Origin: Mesorhizobium sp. B2-1-1
GTDB taxonomy: Bacteria > Pseudomonadota > Alphaproteobacteria > Rhizobiales > Rhizobiaceae
Assembly (NCBI RefSeq): GCF_006442975.2
Contig: NZ_CP083954.1
Location: 1,178,001-1,242,000, forward strand
Direction: 5' to 3'
Length of the DNA stretch: 64,000 bases
Part shown: piece after piece, positions 54,019 through 62,243 of the stretch
How the letters are laid out: every line of letters begins with the position of its first letter
Numbering within the stretch: position 1 is the stretch's first letter
The notes under the pieces: model-generated
The model's input: the letters and a program-made list of their open reading frames with translations, nothing else
The model's database searches: none
Told to the model about the DNA's origin: nothing
Made by a program: the position numbers and the translations under genes

Positions 54019-57000
54019 CTATTTCTTCAGCTGGTCGCGCAAAGCGGCGAGCTTGGCGAAGGGAGAGTCGGGATCGAAGCGCACCGGGCGCTCCTCGCGC
54101 GGTTTTGCCTGAAACGAGGGTTTGCCGCCTTGCGGGCCGCCCTTGCCTTCCGGACTGCCGCCCGGCCGGCCCTCACGGCGGTCAGAACGCTCGCCCTGCG
54201 GCTTTCCCTCCCGCCGTTCCCCGCCTTCGCCTTGCGGCCTGGGCTTGAACTTCGAGCGATCGAAACGCGGCTTGCCGGCGCCATCGCGGCGCCCTTCATG
54301 GGCGGGCCGGGTGCCGGGCTGGCCGACAGCGGCATCCGCCGGGGCATCGGAGCGCGCCGCCTGGCCGTTGCGCGGCCGGGCGCGGTTCTCGTGGTGACGG
54401 TGACGAGGCCGCTGGTCGAAGCGGCCCTGCCGCCACAACAGGATCGGCTTAGGCTCTTCGGCTTCCGCAGCGGGTCCCTGTTGGGGAGCGTCGGCGCTGT
54501 CCCCCTCCTCGCCTCGCTCCGCGATCTCCCCCGTCGAGGGGGAAGTGAGAGCGTCGGCGCTTTCGGCGGCAGGAGTCTCAGGCACGGCTTCTGCTACAGA
54601 CGCAACCTCTTCCGTAGCTTCGGCTGGAGCTTCGGGTTGTTCTTCCGCAACAGTTTCGGCCGGTTCCGCAATGGGTTCAGCAGGAATTTCGACGGCGGTC
54701 TGGGCAGTCGCAGTTTCCGGATCTTCCGCTGATGTCTCCTCAGGCGTGTCCGTCGCAGCCGCCTCCGCCGCCTTGGCCTGCTCGGTGCGCGCGGCCTCTT
54801 CCGCTGCCAGCTTGGCCGCCACGGCTTCCCGGGCGGCATTGTCCTGCGCTTCCAGCCGTGCCTTGATTTCGGCCGCCGGCTTCGGCTCGGCACGATAGCC
54901 AAGACCTTTCAGGATTTCTTCCATGTCGTCGGCCGTGGCGCCGAGAATCGACATCATCGGCGGCGTCACCATGAAAGACTGGCCATCATAGGCGCCATCC
55001 GGACGCTGGCCGAGGCCGGGCTTCCAGTTGGTCGCCGGGCGGATCAGGTCGGCCAGCCGTTCCAGAATGTCGATGCGCACGGCGCGGCGGCCGAGATTTC
55101 GGTAGCCCGCAAGCTTGTAGAAGGCCTTGTCGAAAGCCGGATCGATGACCACCGAGGTGCGGCCCGATGCCAGCGCATGGACGACGTCGCCGAAGCCGAG
55201 CTTGTCCTTGCCATCGTTTTTCAGCGCCCACAGCAACGTCACCAATCCCGCGGGCGCCGGCTTGATCAGCGCCGGCACGAAGACATGATAGGCGCCGAAG
55301 CGCACGCCCAGCCGGCGCAATGCCGCGCGGCCTTCCTGGTCGAGCGACTTCATCTCCTCGGCGATGTCGCGACGATTGATAAGGCCGAAATTCTCGACCA
55401 GCTGGAAGGCAATGCCGCGGCCGATACCCGATATCTGCTCGGCATTCTTTAAATCGACCAGCGGCTTCAGCAGGGATTCGATCTGGAAATTGACGAAGCG
55501 CTCGGCGCGCGCGGCGACCTTGTCACGCGCCGGGCCGGTCAGCTGTTCGTCGGCCAAAAGCACCAGGCGCGGCTTCAGCGCGTCTTCACCGGCAACCAGA
55601 GTGCCGATCGGCGCGCCGATCCAGCGCAGCGTGCCGTCGGAACCGAGCGCGATGTCGCCATTGGCGCATGCGCCGAAGCGTTCGGCGCGTGCCTCGAACT
55701 CCGCCGCCAGCGCCTTCTGGGCGGCCGCGCGCACGGCCTTGGCGTCTTCGCCGCCAGCGCTCTGATCGGCGGTGAAACGGAACCCCTGCAACTCGCCGAC
55801 ATGGTGGCCTTCGACGAGGACGGTTCCGGTTGGGCTTATTTCGGCTTCAGGCATGGTATTTTCTCTAAGGCGCCGCATGAGGACGGAAGTCCTGCGGTCT
55901 ACGAAGCGTTTCGTCAACCGCTCATGCAGCGCATCCGACAATCTGTCTTCGATTTCGCGCGTCTTTTCCTGCCAGTGTGCCTGATCGGCCAGCCAGCCGG
56001 GCCGGTTCGACACGAATGTCCAGGTGCGGATCTGGGCGATGCGATGCGACAGCGTATCGATGTCGCCCTCGGTGGTGTCGGCGCGGCGCACCTGCTCGGC
56101 CATGTAATTCTCGTCGACATGGCCATGCCTGGCGAGGTCCATGTAGATCGACGCAATGAGGTCGGCGTGCTGGGCCGGCGCTATCTTGCGGTAGTCGGGG
56201 AGCGCGCAGGCCTCCCACAGCAGCGCGACGCGCCTTGCGTCGGTGGCGAGCGCCCTGATGTCCTCGTCACGCGACAGGTGCTCAAGCGCCTGCGCATCGA
56301 CTGCCGGCAGCGCACGGGTCAGGCCTTCCACCGGGGCATTGGTCTCGATCGAGCGCTTCAGCGCGTCGAGGCTGGCGAAATTGAAACGCGCTGTGCGCCA
56401 CTGCAGAACCTTCACGGGGTCGAAGTCGTGGCTTTCGATCTTCTTGACCAATTCCTCGTCCAGCGGGTCGACCTGGCCGGTGACGCCAAAGGTGCCGTCG
56501 CGCAGGTGCCGGCCGGCGCGCCCGGCGATCTGGCCAAGTTCGGCCGCCGTCAGGTTGCGATACTGATAGCCGTCGAACTTGCGGTTCTGGGCGAAGGCGA
56601 CATGGTCGAGATCGAGGTTAAGGCCCATGCCGATGGCATCGGTGGCGACGAGATAGTCGACGTCGCCCGACTGAAACAGCGCCACCTGGGCGTTGCGGGT
56701 GCGGGGCGAGAGCGCGCCAAGCACGACGGCCGCACCGCCCTGCTGGCGGCGGATCAGTTCGGCGATGGCATAGACCTCGTCGGCGGAGAAGGCGACGATC
56801 GCTGTGCGCCGGGGCAAGCGGGTCAGCTTCTTCGAACCGGCATAGGCCAGATGTGACAGCCGCGGTCGTGTCACCACCGAGACGCCTTTCAACAGGCGCT
56901 GCAAGATGCCGTGCATGGTGGCGGCGCCGAGCAGCAGCGTCTCCTGGCGGCCGCGCAGATGCAGGATGCGGTCGGTGAAGATGTGGCCGCGCTCGAGGTC

Positions 57001-57333
57001 CCCCGCAAGCTGCACCTCGTCGATGGCGACGAAGGCGGCATCGGTCTCGCGCGGCATGGCTTCGACGGTACAGACCGAATATCTGGCGCCTGGCGGCTGG
57101 ATCTTCTCCTCGCCGGTGATGAGCGCCACCTTGTGGGCACCGACCTTTTCGCAGACGCGGGTGTAGACCTCTCGCGCCAAGAGCCTGAGCGGCAGGCCGA
57201 TGATGCCGCTTTCATGCGCCACCATGCGCTCGATGGCGAGATGGGTCTTGCCTGTGTTGGTCGGCCCAAGCACGGCAGTCACGTCGCGACCCGATAGGAT
57301 CAGCGGCTCGGTGGGTTTCGGATGGATGTTCAT
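54019..57333 (-). CDS. Suv3-like DEAD/DEAH-type RNA helicase with long disordered tail
   Basis: 1104 residues. Helicase motif I is LGPTNTGKTHLAIERM (about 22-37), motif II is AIDEVQLAGD in the DEVQ form of mitochondrial Suv3/MgpS relatives, and motif VI lies in QIAGRAGRHLRDGTFGVTG. A C-terminal Suv3-type domain extends to about residue 800. Residues about 800-1104 are Ala/Glu/Pro- and then Arg/Gly-rich, probably disordered. At residues about 929-946 a palindromic repeat is inserted in frame between two copies of SADA. Upstream lies a 0.7-kb region with clustered GANTC sites. Role inferred: RNA unwinding and degradation. Confidence 0.9.
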   Translation of the reverse strand: MNIHPKPTEPLILSGRDVTAVLGPTNTGKTHLAIERMVAHESGIIGLPLRLLAREVYTRVCEKVGAHKVALITGEEKIQPPGARYSVCTVEAMPRETDAAFVAIDEVQLAGDLERGHIFTDRILHLRGRQETLLLGAATMHGILQRLLKGVSVVTRPRLSHLAYAGSKKLTRLPRRTAIVAFSADEVYAIAELIRRQQGGAAVVLGALSPRTRNAQVALFQSGDVDYLVATDAIGMGLNLDLDHVAFAQNRKFDGYQYRNLTAAELGQIAGRAGRHLRDGTFGVTGQVDPLDEELVKKIESHDFDPVKVLQWRTARFNFASLDALKRSIETNAPVEGLTRALPAVDAQALEHLSRDEDIRALATDARRVALLWEACALPDYRKIAPAQHADLIASIYMDLARHGHVDENYMAEQVRRADTTEGDIDTLSHRIAQIRTWTFVSNRPGWLADQAHWQEKTREIEDRLSDALHERLTKRFVDRRTSVLMRRLRENTMPEAEISPTGTVLVEGHHVGELQGFRFTADQSAGGEDAKAVRAAAQKALAAEFEARAERFGACANGDIALGSDGTLRWIGAPIGTLVAGEDALKPRLVLLADEQLTGPARDKVAARAERFVNFQIESLLKPLVDLKNAEQISGIGRGIAFQLVENFGLINRRDIAEEMKSLDQEGRAALRRLGVRFGAYHVFVPALIKPAPAGLVTLLWALKNDGKDKLGFGDVVHALASGRTSVVIDPAFDKAFYKLAGYRNLGRRAVRIDILERLADLIRPATNWKPGLGQRPDGAYDGQSFMVTPPMMSILGATADDMEEILKGLGYRAEPKPAAEIKARLEAQDNAAREAVAAKLAAEEAARTEQAKAAEAAATDTPEETSAEDPETATAQTAVEIPAEPIAEPAETVAEEQPEAPAEATEEVASVAEAVPETPAAESADALTSPSTGEIAERGEEGDSADAPQQGPAAEAEEPKPILLWRQGRFDQRPRHRHHENRARPRNGQAARSDAPADAAVGQPGTRPAHEGRRDGAGKPRFDRSKFKPRPQGEGGERREGKPQGERSDRREGRPGGSPEGKGGPQGGKPSFQAKPREERPVRFDPDSPFAKLAALRDQLKK
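54486..54561. mobile_element. In-frame palindromic element with 13-bp flanking direct repeat
   Basis: The 13-base sequence GAGCGTCGGCGCT occurs perfectly at 54486-54498 and 54549-54561, bracketing a 50-base GC-rich insert (54499-54548). The insert contains a palindrome, TCCCCC-CGTCGA-GGGGGA, and a CTCGCCTCGCTCCGCGA segment resembling the tail of the serC-serA repeat. Insert plus one repeat is 63 bases, exactly 21 codons, so the helicase frame is preserved. This looks like a Rickettsia-palindromic-element-type insertion with target-site duplication. Confidence 0.75.
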
Positions 57334-58051
57334 CGGCTCGGAAATAAGGCTTTCTGGCCTCTCATTGTCGGGAGCACGCCTCGGGTGGCGCGTATGACAG
57401 GCGACACATAGGGATTTCAGGCGCGAAGCGAAAGCGGAATGTTCCGCTGGCGGTTCGAAGTCACCTCCGTCGAGCTTCGGTTCGGCTGCTGATTAAGGGT
57501 TGGAACGAGTCTGGAACGAATCGGCGACGAATCGCTGACTCGCCCGGATTCAGGTTTTGTTCACGGCTAGATGTGGAGTTTTGGCTGATGATCCTTACCA
57601 CATGCTGAATCACGGAATTGGCCCGTTTCATGCTAGGCGAGAGCCGCCGTTAACTTTCGCTGGCAAAGCCGTGTGGCAGCCCGCCTTGCTTCATCCAAGC
57701 TTATGAAATTGTTGAACTTTCTTAATAGAAATTAACAGTTTGACAGGCGATTGCAACTGCTCTCGTTAACATTGCGGCCAAACATGGAACGAAAGGGCGA
57801 CGAATCGGCGATGTCGGGATTTTCCCTGTTTGTTCACGACAAGATGTAGTGTTACGCATAGGTTTTCCACCGACAATGCACAGCTTATCCAGGCAGTTTT
57901 GCACAATACCCGCTGCCGCGATTAACCTTTGCGTGCCGGATTGGAACAGTAGGCCGACAGCCGTCATCGGACGGCGTCACGGACATCCGAAGCGGATGGC
58001 GAACGAGCCCTCCTTCAATCGGCACCGGGAAGCCGGCAGCCCGGCGAGACC
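57334..58051. other. Long regulatory intergenic region upstream of the helicase gene
   Basis: 718 bases with no convincing gene. Six GANTC sites fall between 57507 and 57611. Two diverged copies of a roughly 70-base element lie at 57512-57582 and 57785-57854, both beginning TGGAACGA and ending near TTTGTTCACG-x-x-x-AGATGT. Several GTTAAC/TTAACC half-sites occur between 57650 and 57930. It is AT-rich relative to flanking genes. It probably holds the leftward helicase promoter plus additional regulatory sites. Confidence 0.6.
57507..57611. promoter_or_regulatory. Cluster of six GANTC (CcrM methylation) sites
   Basis: GAGTC at 57507, GAATC at 57518 and 57529, GACTC at 57537, GATTC at 57547, and GAATC at 57607. 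One site per 256 bases is expected at random, so six in 105 bases is about fifteen-fold enriched. CcrM methylates GANTC in alphaproteobacteria, and clusters mark cell-cycle-controlled promoters or origins. Confidence 0.65.
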
Positions 58052-58777
58052 TCAGGCGAAGTACTGGCCGCCATTGGCGGTGATGGTCGATCCCGTGATG
58101 AAGCCGGCGTCCTCGGAGGCGAGGAAGACGACGCAGCGCGCGATCTCCTCCGGCTCGCCGAGGCGCCCGACCGGGATTAGCGGGATGATGCGTTCGTTGA
58201 GCACCTTCTCATCGATCGCCCGGACCATTTCGGTGGCGATATAGCCTGGGCAGATGATGTTGACGGTGATGCCCGCGCGGGCTCCTTCCTGGGCCAGAGC
58301 CTTCGAGAAACCGATGTCGCCGGCCTTGGCCGCGGAGTAGTTGACCTGGCCGGCCTGGCCCTTCTGGCCATTGATGGAGGAGATGGTGATGACGCGGCCG
58401 AACTTGCGGTCGCGCATGCCGCTCCACAGCGGATGCGTCATGTTGAAAACGCCGGAGAGATTGGTGTCGATGACCTCCTTCCACTGCTCACGCGTCAGCT
58501 TGTGGAACATGGCGTCGCGCGTGATGCCGGCATTGTTGACCAGCACCGCGACCGGGCCCAGATCGGCCTCGACCTGCTTGATGCCGGCGGCGCAGGCGTC
58601 GTAGTCGGCGACCGACCATTTGTAGGTCTTGATGCCGGTTGTGGCCGTGAACTTGCTCGCCGCCTCATCATTGCCGGCGTAGTTGGCGGCAACCGAATAG
58701 CCGGCTTCCTTCAGCGCCATCGATATTGCCGCGCCGATGCCGCGCGATCCGCCCGTGACGATTGCAACCTTGGTCAT
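58052..58777 (-). CDS. phbB: Acetoacetyl-CoA reductase
   Basis: The 241-residue NADPH-dependent short-chain dehydrogenase is the second enzyme of polyhydroxybutyrate synthesis. The cofactor loop is VTGGSRGIGAAI, NNAGITRDAMFHKLTREQW is typical of PhbB, the catalytic Ser lies in ISSINGQKGQAGQ, and the Tyr-x-x-x-Lys lies in VNYSAAKAGD. The C-terminus ends TITANGGQYFA, the usual PhbB ending. It lies downstream of phbA on the same strand, separated by a 119-base gap holding an inverted repeat. Confidence 0.96.
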   Translation of the reverse strand: MTKVAIVTGGSRGIGAAISMALKEAGYSVAANYAGNDEAASKFTATTGIKTYKWSVADYDACAAGIKQVEADLGPVAVLVNNAGITRDAMFHKLTREQWKEVIDTNLSGVFNMTHPLWSGMRDRKFGRVITISSINGQKGQAGQVNYSAAKAGDIGFSKALAQEGARAGITVNIICPGYIATEMVRAIDEKVLNERIIPLIPVGRLGEPEEIARCVVFLASEDAGFITGSTITANGGQYFA

Positions 58778-58801
58778 GCGCTCCCTCCCTTTGGTTGGGA
58801 G

Positions 58802-58890
58802 AGTGAACAGGGAGTAGCGAATGACGAGTAGGGATCAGATATCCCATTGCGCCGACGCCGTTCTTCCCTATTCGCTACTCCCCATTCACT
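58802..58890. repeat. Inverted repeat between phbA and phbB
   Basis: Two 21-base arms, 58802-58822 (AGTGAACAGGGAGTAGCGAAT) read against 58870-58890, match at 19 of 21 positions. They enclose 47 bases. Purine-rich arms around a short core resemble the flanks of the four-helix-bundle pseudogene in layout, though the core holds no such gene. Confidence 0.75.
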
Positions 58891-58896
58891 TCTCTT

Positions 58897-60081
58897 TTAG
58901 AGCGCTTCGACGCACATGGCGACGCCCATGCCGCCGCCGATGCACAGGGTGGAGAGACCCTTCTTGGCACCTCTTCGGCGCATCTCGTGGACCAGCGTGT
59001 TGAAAATGCGCGCGCCAGAGGCGCCGATCGGATGACCGATGGCGATGGCGCCACCATTGACGTTGACGATCGAGGGATCCCAGCCCATGTCCTTGTTGAC
59101 CGCGCAGGCCTGCGCGGCGAAAGCCTCGTTGGCCTCGATCAGGTCGAGATCGCCGACCGACCAGCCGGCCTTTTCCAGCGCTTTTCGCGAGGCGGGAATC
59201 GGACCGGTGCCCATGATCGCCGGGTCAACGCCCGCGGTCGCCCAGGAGACGATGCGCGCCAGCGGGGTGATGCCCCGCCTGGCAGCTTCCGCTTCGCTCA
59301 TCAAAAGCGCGCCGGCGGCGCCGTCGTTGATGCCGGAGGCATTGGCGGCGGTCACAGTGCCGTCCTTGTCGAAGGCCGGCTTCAGTTTGGTCATGGCATC
59401 CAGCGTCGCGCCATGGCGGATGTATTCGTCCTGGTCGACAATTGTATCGCCCTTCTTGCCCTTGATGGTGAAGGCGACGATCTCGTCCTTGAACCGGCCG
59501 GCCTTCTGCGCGGCCTCGGCCTTGTTCTGCGAGGCCAGCGCGAACTGGTCCTGGTCCTCGCGGGTGATCTGGAACTGGCGGGCGACGTTCTCGGCCGTGT
59601 TGCCCATGTGATAGCCATTAAAGGCATCCCACAGTCCATCCTTGATCATGGTGTCGATCATCTTGTAGTCGCCCATCTTGACGCCAGCGCGCAGATGCTG
59701 GGCGTGCGGCGACATCGACATCGATTCCTGGCCGCCGGCGACAACCACCTTGGCATCGCCGGTGGCGATCTGCTGCATGCCGAGCGCGATGGCGCGCAGG
59801 CCCGAGCCGCACACCTGGTTGAGGCCCCAGGCGGTGGTCTCCCTGGGCAGCCCGGCGAGGATCGAAGCCTGGCGGGCGGGGTTCTGCCCTTGGGCCGCGG
59901 TCAGCACCTGGCCAAGAATGACCTCGTCGACTTCGGCCGCCTCGACGCCGGCGCGCGACAACAATTCCCTTACGACGACGGCGCCAAGCTCGTGAGCCGG
60001 GGTGGCGGCGAAAGCGCCGTTGAAGGAACCGACCGGTGTGCGCGCCGCGCTGGCGACGACGATGGCATTGGAAGCGGGCAT
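58897..60081 (-). CDS. phbA: Acetyl-CoA acetyltransferase (beta-ketothiolase)
   Basis: The 394-residue thiolase condenses two acetyl-CoA to acetoacetyl-CoA, the first step of PHB synthesis. The nucleophile is C91 in [16 protein letters not shown]. The catalytic His lies in [17 protein letters not shown], and the second Cys in [14 protein letters not shown]. The ATG at 60081 has GGAGAACAG upstream; the preceding in-frame TTG is less likely. Its neighbours phbB and phaR (divergent) form the PHB locus. Confidence 0.97.
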   Translation of the reverse strand: MPASNAIVVASAARTPVGSFNGAFAATPAHELGAVVVRELLSRAGVEAAEVDEVILGQVLTAAQGQNPARQASILAGLPRETTAWGLNQVCGSGLRAIALGMQQIATGDAKVVVAGGQESMSMSPHAQHLRAGVKMGDYKMIDTMIKDGLWDAFNGYHMGNTAENVARQFQITREDQDQFALASQNKAEAAQKAGRFKDEIVAFTIKGKKGDTIVDQDEYIRHGATLDAMTKLKPAFDKDGTVTAANASGINDGAAGALLMSEAEAARRGITPLARIVSWATAGVDPAIMGTGPIPASRKALEKAGWSVGDLDLIEANEAFAAQACAVNKDMGWDPSIVNVNGGAIAIGHPIGASGARIFNTLVHEMRRRGAKKGLSTLCIGGGMGVAMCVEAL

Positions 60082-60222
60082 TCTGTTCTCCAAACTTCAA
60101 GCTGATGTTCTGTCATTGAAGACTTTTCTTGCCCTTTCCCAACCCCGAGTCAAACCGGAAATCGGCAGGGCACCCATGCGTCGCAAGCAAGCTGCGCATG
60201 GCCGCGACATCAAGCTGTCCGC

Positions 60223-60234
60223 TGCTGCGCAGCA
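60223..60234. promoter_or_regulatory. TGC-rich palindrome, candidate PhaR site
   Basis: TGCTGCGCAGCA is a perfect 12-base palindrome in the phbA-phaR divergent region, followed within 50 bases by GCACTGCAC and ACTGCTTGG. PhaR-family repressors bind TGC-rich, CTGC/GCAG-containing sites, so autoregulation and phbA control are plausible. Confidence 0.45.
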
Positions 60235-60376
60235 TATTTCACCGGCCATGCAGCGATAATTAATCCCGCACTGCACAAACTGCTTGGAATTGTGACGCTT
60301 TTGCGCATATCCTTTGAACGGGCGCAATCGTTACCGGCGGCTTACTCAGGCGCGCCGGTGTCCGGGGAGGATGCAG

Positions 60377-60985
60377 ATGGCTGCGAAAGACGATCCGATC
60401 GTCATCAAGAAATATGCCAATCGCCGGCTCTACAACACCGGCACCAGCACCTATGTGACGCTCGAGGACCTGGCCGAAATGGTCAAGAAGGGCGAAGAGT
60501 TCACGGTGCAGGACGCCAAGACCGGCGACGACATCACGCATCCGGTTCTGACCCAGATCATCTTCGAATTGGAGAACAAGGACGGGCAGAACATGCTGCC
60601 GATCCCGTTCCTGCGCCAGTTGATCGCCTTCTACGGCGACCAGATGCAGATGATCGTGCCGAGCTTCCTCGAACAGTCGATGATCGCCTTCTCCAAGGAA
60701 CAGGAGCGCTTCCGCGAGCAGATGAAGGGCGCCATCGGCAAGTCACCACTCGACATGATGAAGATGGCCACGCCGATCAAGGCGCTGGAGGAGCAGACGC
60801 GCCGCAACATGGAAATGTTCCAGAATGCCATGCGGCTGTTCACGCCTTTCCCGCCGGCAGGCTCGGCACCTGCGGCGGCCCCCGCCGAACCGGCCAGGAA
60901 GGAAACGCCGGAAAAACCCGACGATCTGCAGCAGTTGAAGGACCAGATCGCGGCCATGCAGCGCAAGCTCGACACCATGTCGTGA
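60377..60985 (+). CDS. phaR: Polyhydroxyalkanoate synthesis repressor PhaR
   Basis: A 202-residue protein. The N-terminal PHB/PHA accumulation regulator DNA-binding domain has IVIKKYANRRLYNTGTSTYVTLEDLAEMVKKGEEF. The central domain (LTQIIFELENKDGQNMLPIPFLRQLIAFYGDQMQ) and a C-terminal coiled coil (DDLQQLKDQIAAMQRKLDTM) follow. PhaR (AniA in Rhizobium) senses PHB granules and represses phasin and related genes. The second ATG, at 60377, has GGGGAGG at proper spacing, whereas the ATG at 60371 abuts it. Confidence 0.95.
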   Translation: MAAKDDPIVIKKYANRRLYNTGTSTYVTLEDLAEMVKKGEEFTVQDAKTGDDITHPVLTQIIFELENKDGQNMLPIPFLRQLIAFYGDQMQMIVPSFLEQSMIAFSKEQERFREQMKGAIGKSPLDMMKMATPIKALEEQTRRNMEMFQNAMRLFTPFPPAGSAPAAAPAEPARKETPEKPDDLQQLKDQIAAMQRKLDTMS

Positions 60986-61009
60986 GCGCGCAGCGCTTTT
61001 CTTCCGATC

Positions 61010-62152
61010 CTACGGCAATAATCCCTCGTAGCGACCGCGCGGCCTGATGCTGCCGCCGCTCATTGCCTGTTCGACCATGTGGGCGGCCCAGCCAACGCTG
61101 CGTCCAAGCGCGAACAGCTGGAACGGCGCATCGCGCGGCAGGTCGAGGCTGCGCGTCAGAACGGCCAGGGCAAAGTCGACGTTCGGGCGGGCGCCGGTCG
61201 CGGCAATGGCGGCGATTTCCAGCGATCGCAATGTTCTGTCGGTGTTGTCGATGGCCGCCAAAAGCGCCGTGGCGCGGGGATCGCCTTCGGGATAGAGCGG
61301 ATGGCCGAACGCTGGCAAAGGCCTGTCATGGCCGAGCCAGCGCCGGATCGCCGCATCGGCGCCGTGCCGCGCCGCATCGTCCGCGAGTTGCATCACCGCC
61401 TCGCCGGCGCCACCGTGCCGCGGACCGGAAAGTGTCGCCAGACCGGCGAGCAGGCAGGCGGCGGGCGAGGCTCCGGTCGAGGCCGCGACGCGCGCCGCGA
61501 AGGTCGATGCGTTGAGTTCGTGATCGGCAAGCAGCACAAGGGCGCGCCGGATAGCCTGCGCCCCGCCTTCATCCACCGACCAGCCTCGCGCCAACCGCAT
61601 GTGCACCGGATCTGATCCCGCCGAGGCGCCAAGAGCGCCGGCCAGCACGCCGATCGCGCGCGCGGCGTCGGCGCACAGCGAGGCGGCGCCGCGCCCTAGT
61701 GAAGGCCGCGCCTGGCCGGCGAGCATGGCAAGTTGCATGAAGGCCGGGGCTCGGCCGAGTTGTTGGGATTGATCCGAGGCCGGAGCCTCGAAACTCACCG
61801 GCTCAGGCAGGGCCCACAGCACGGCGGCGGTCTCTTCGAGCGTGGCATGTTCGGACAGCGCAACGGCGTCGCGGCCCCGATAGACAAGGTGGCCGTGCGA
61901 AACGGTCGAGATCGAGGTGACGAGCGAGGGTTCGCCCCAGGCGATGGCGCTTTCGGCGATGGCCGATGGGCTGCGTCCGCGCTCTCTTCGCATCATCAGG
62001 GCCGCGATATCGTCGGCGCGATATTGGCTGCGGCGTGGATCGGCACTGTCCGGGCGCATGCCGATGCGCCCGCGACTGACATAGGCGTAGAGCGTCTGCG
62101 GCCGCACCTTGAGCCGTTCCAGTGCCTCGTCCCGCGACAGCCATTCGGACAT
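61010..62152 (-). CDS. Citrate synthase family protein with N-terminal DNA-binding-like domain
   Basis: 380 residues. The first 60 or so residues form a helix-turn-helix/excisionase-like module (LSRDEALERLKVRPQTLYAYVSRGRIGMRP, then YRADDIAALMMRRERG). The rest is a citrate synthase fold with the catalytic triad equivalents H211 (DHELNAST), H284 (FGHPLYPEGDPRA) and D326 (NVDFALAVL). The combination suggests a self-regulating or bifunctional protein. It is divergent from a second citrate-synthase paralogue across 91 bases, and both may share a promoter. Confidence 0.88.
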   Translation of the reverse strand: MSEWLSRDEALERLKVRPQTLYAYVSRGRIGMRPDSADPRRSQYRADDIAALMMRRERGRSPSAIAESAIAWGEPSLVTSISTVSHGHLVYRGRDAVALSEHATLEETAAVLWALPEPVSFEAPASDQSQQLGRAPAFMQLAMLAGQARPSLGRGAASLCADAARAIGVLAGALGASAGSDPVHMRLARGWSVDEGGAQAIRRALVLLADHELNASTFAARVAASTGASPAACLLAGLATLSGPRHGGAGEAVMQLADDAARHGADAAIRRWLGHDRPLPAFGHPLYPEGDPRATALLAAIDNTDRTLRSLEIAAIAATGARPNVDFALAVLTRSLDLPRDAPFQLFALGRSVGWAAHMVEQAMSGGSIRPRGRYEGLLP

Positions 62153-62243
62153 GTCGGTCCCATGTTGATTCTATTGATCAAGATTGATGCGCGTGTTGCC
62201 CATCCTTATCCTTGATGTCGAAAAAGCTCAAGGAGACTAAGCC

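Noticed and set aside
57736..57750. Possible CtrA site TTAATAGAAATTAAC in the helicase upstream region
   Set aside because: The spacing between TTAA halves is six, not seven, so it does not meet the consensus. Kept only as part of the AT-rich regulatory region.
57834..57900. Chromosomal origin hypothesis (GANTC cluster, TTATCCAGG near 57886)
   Set aside because: Only one imperfect DnaA-box-like sequence is present, and the neighbours are not those of a known rhizobial origin. A promoter role is more economical.
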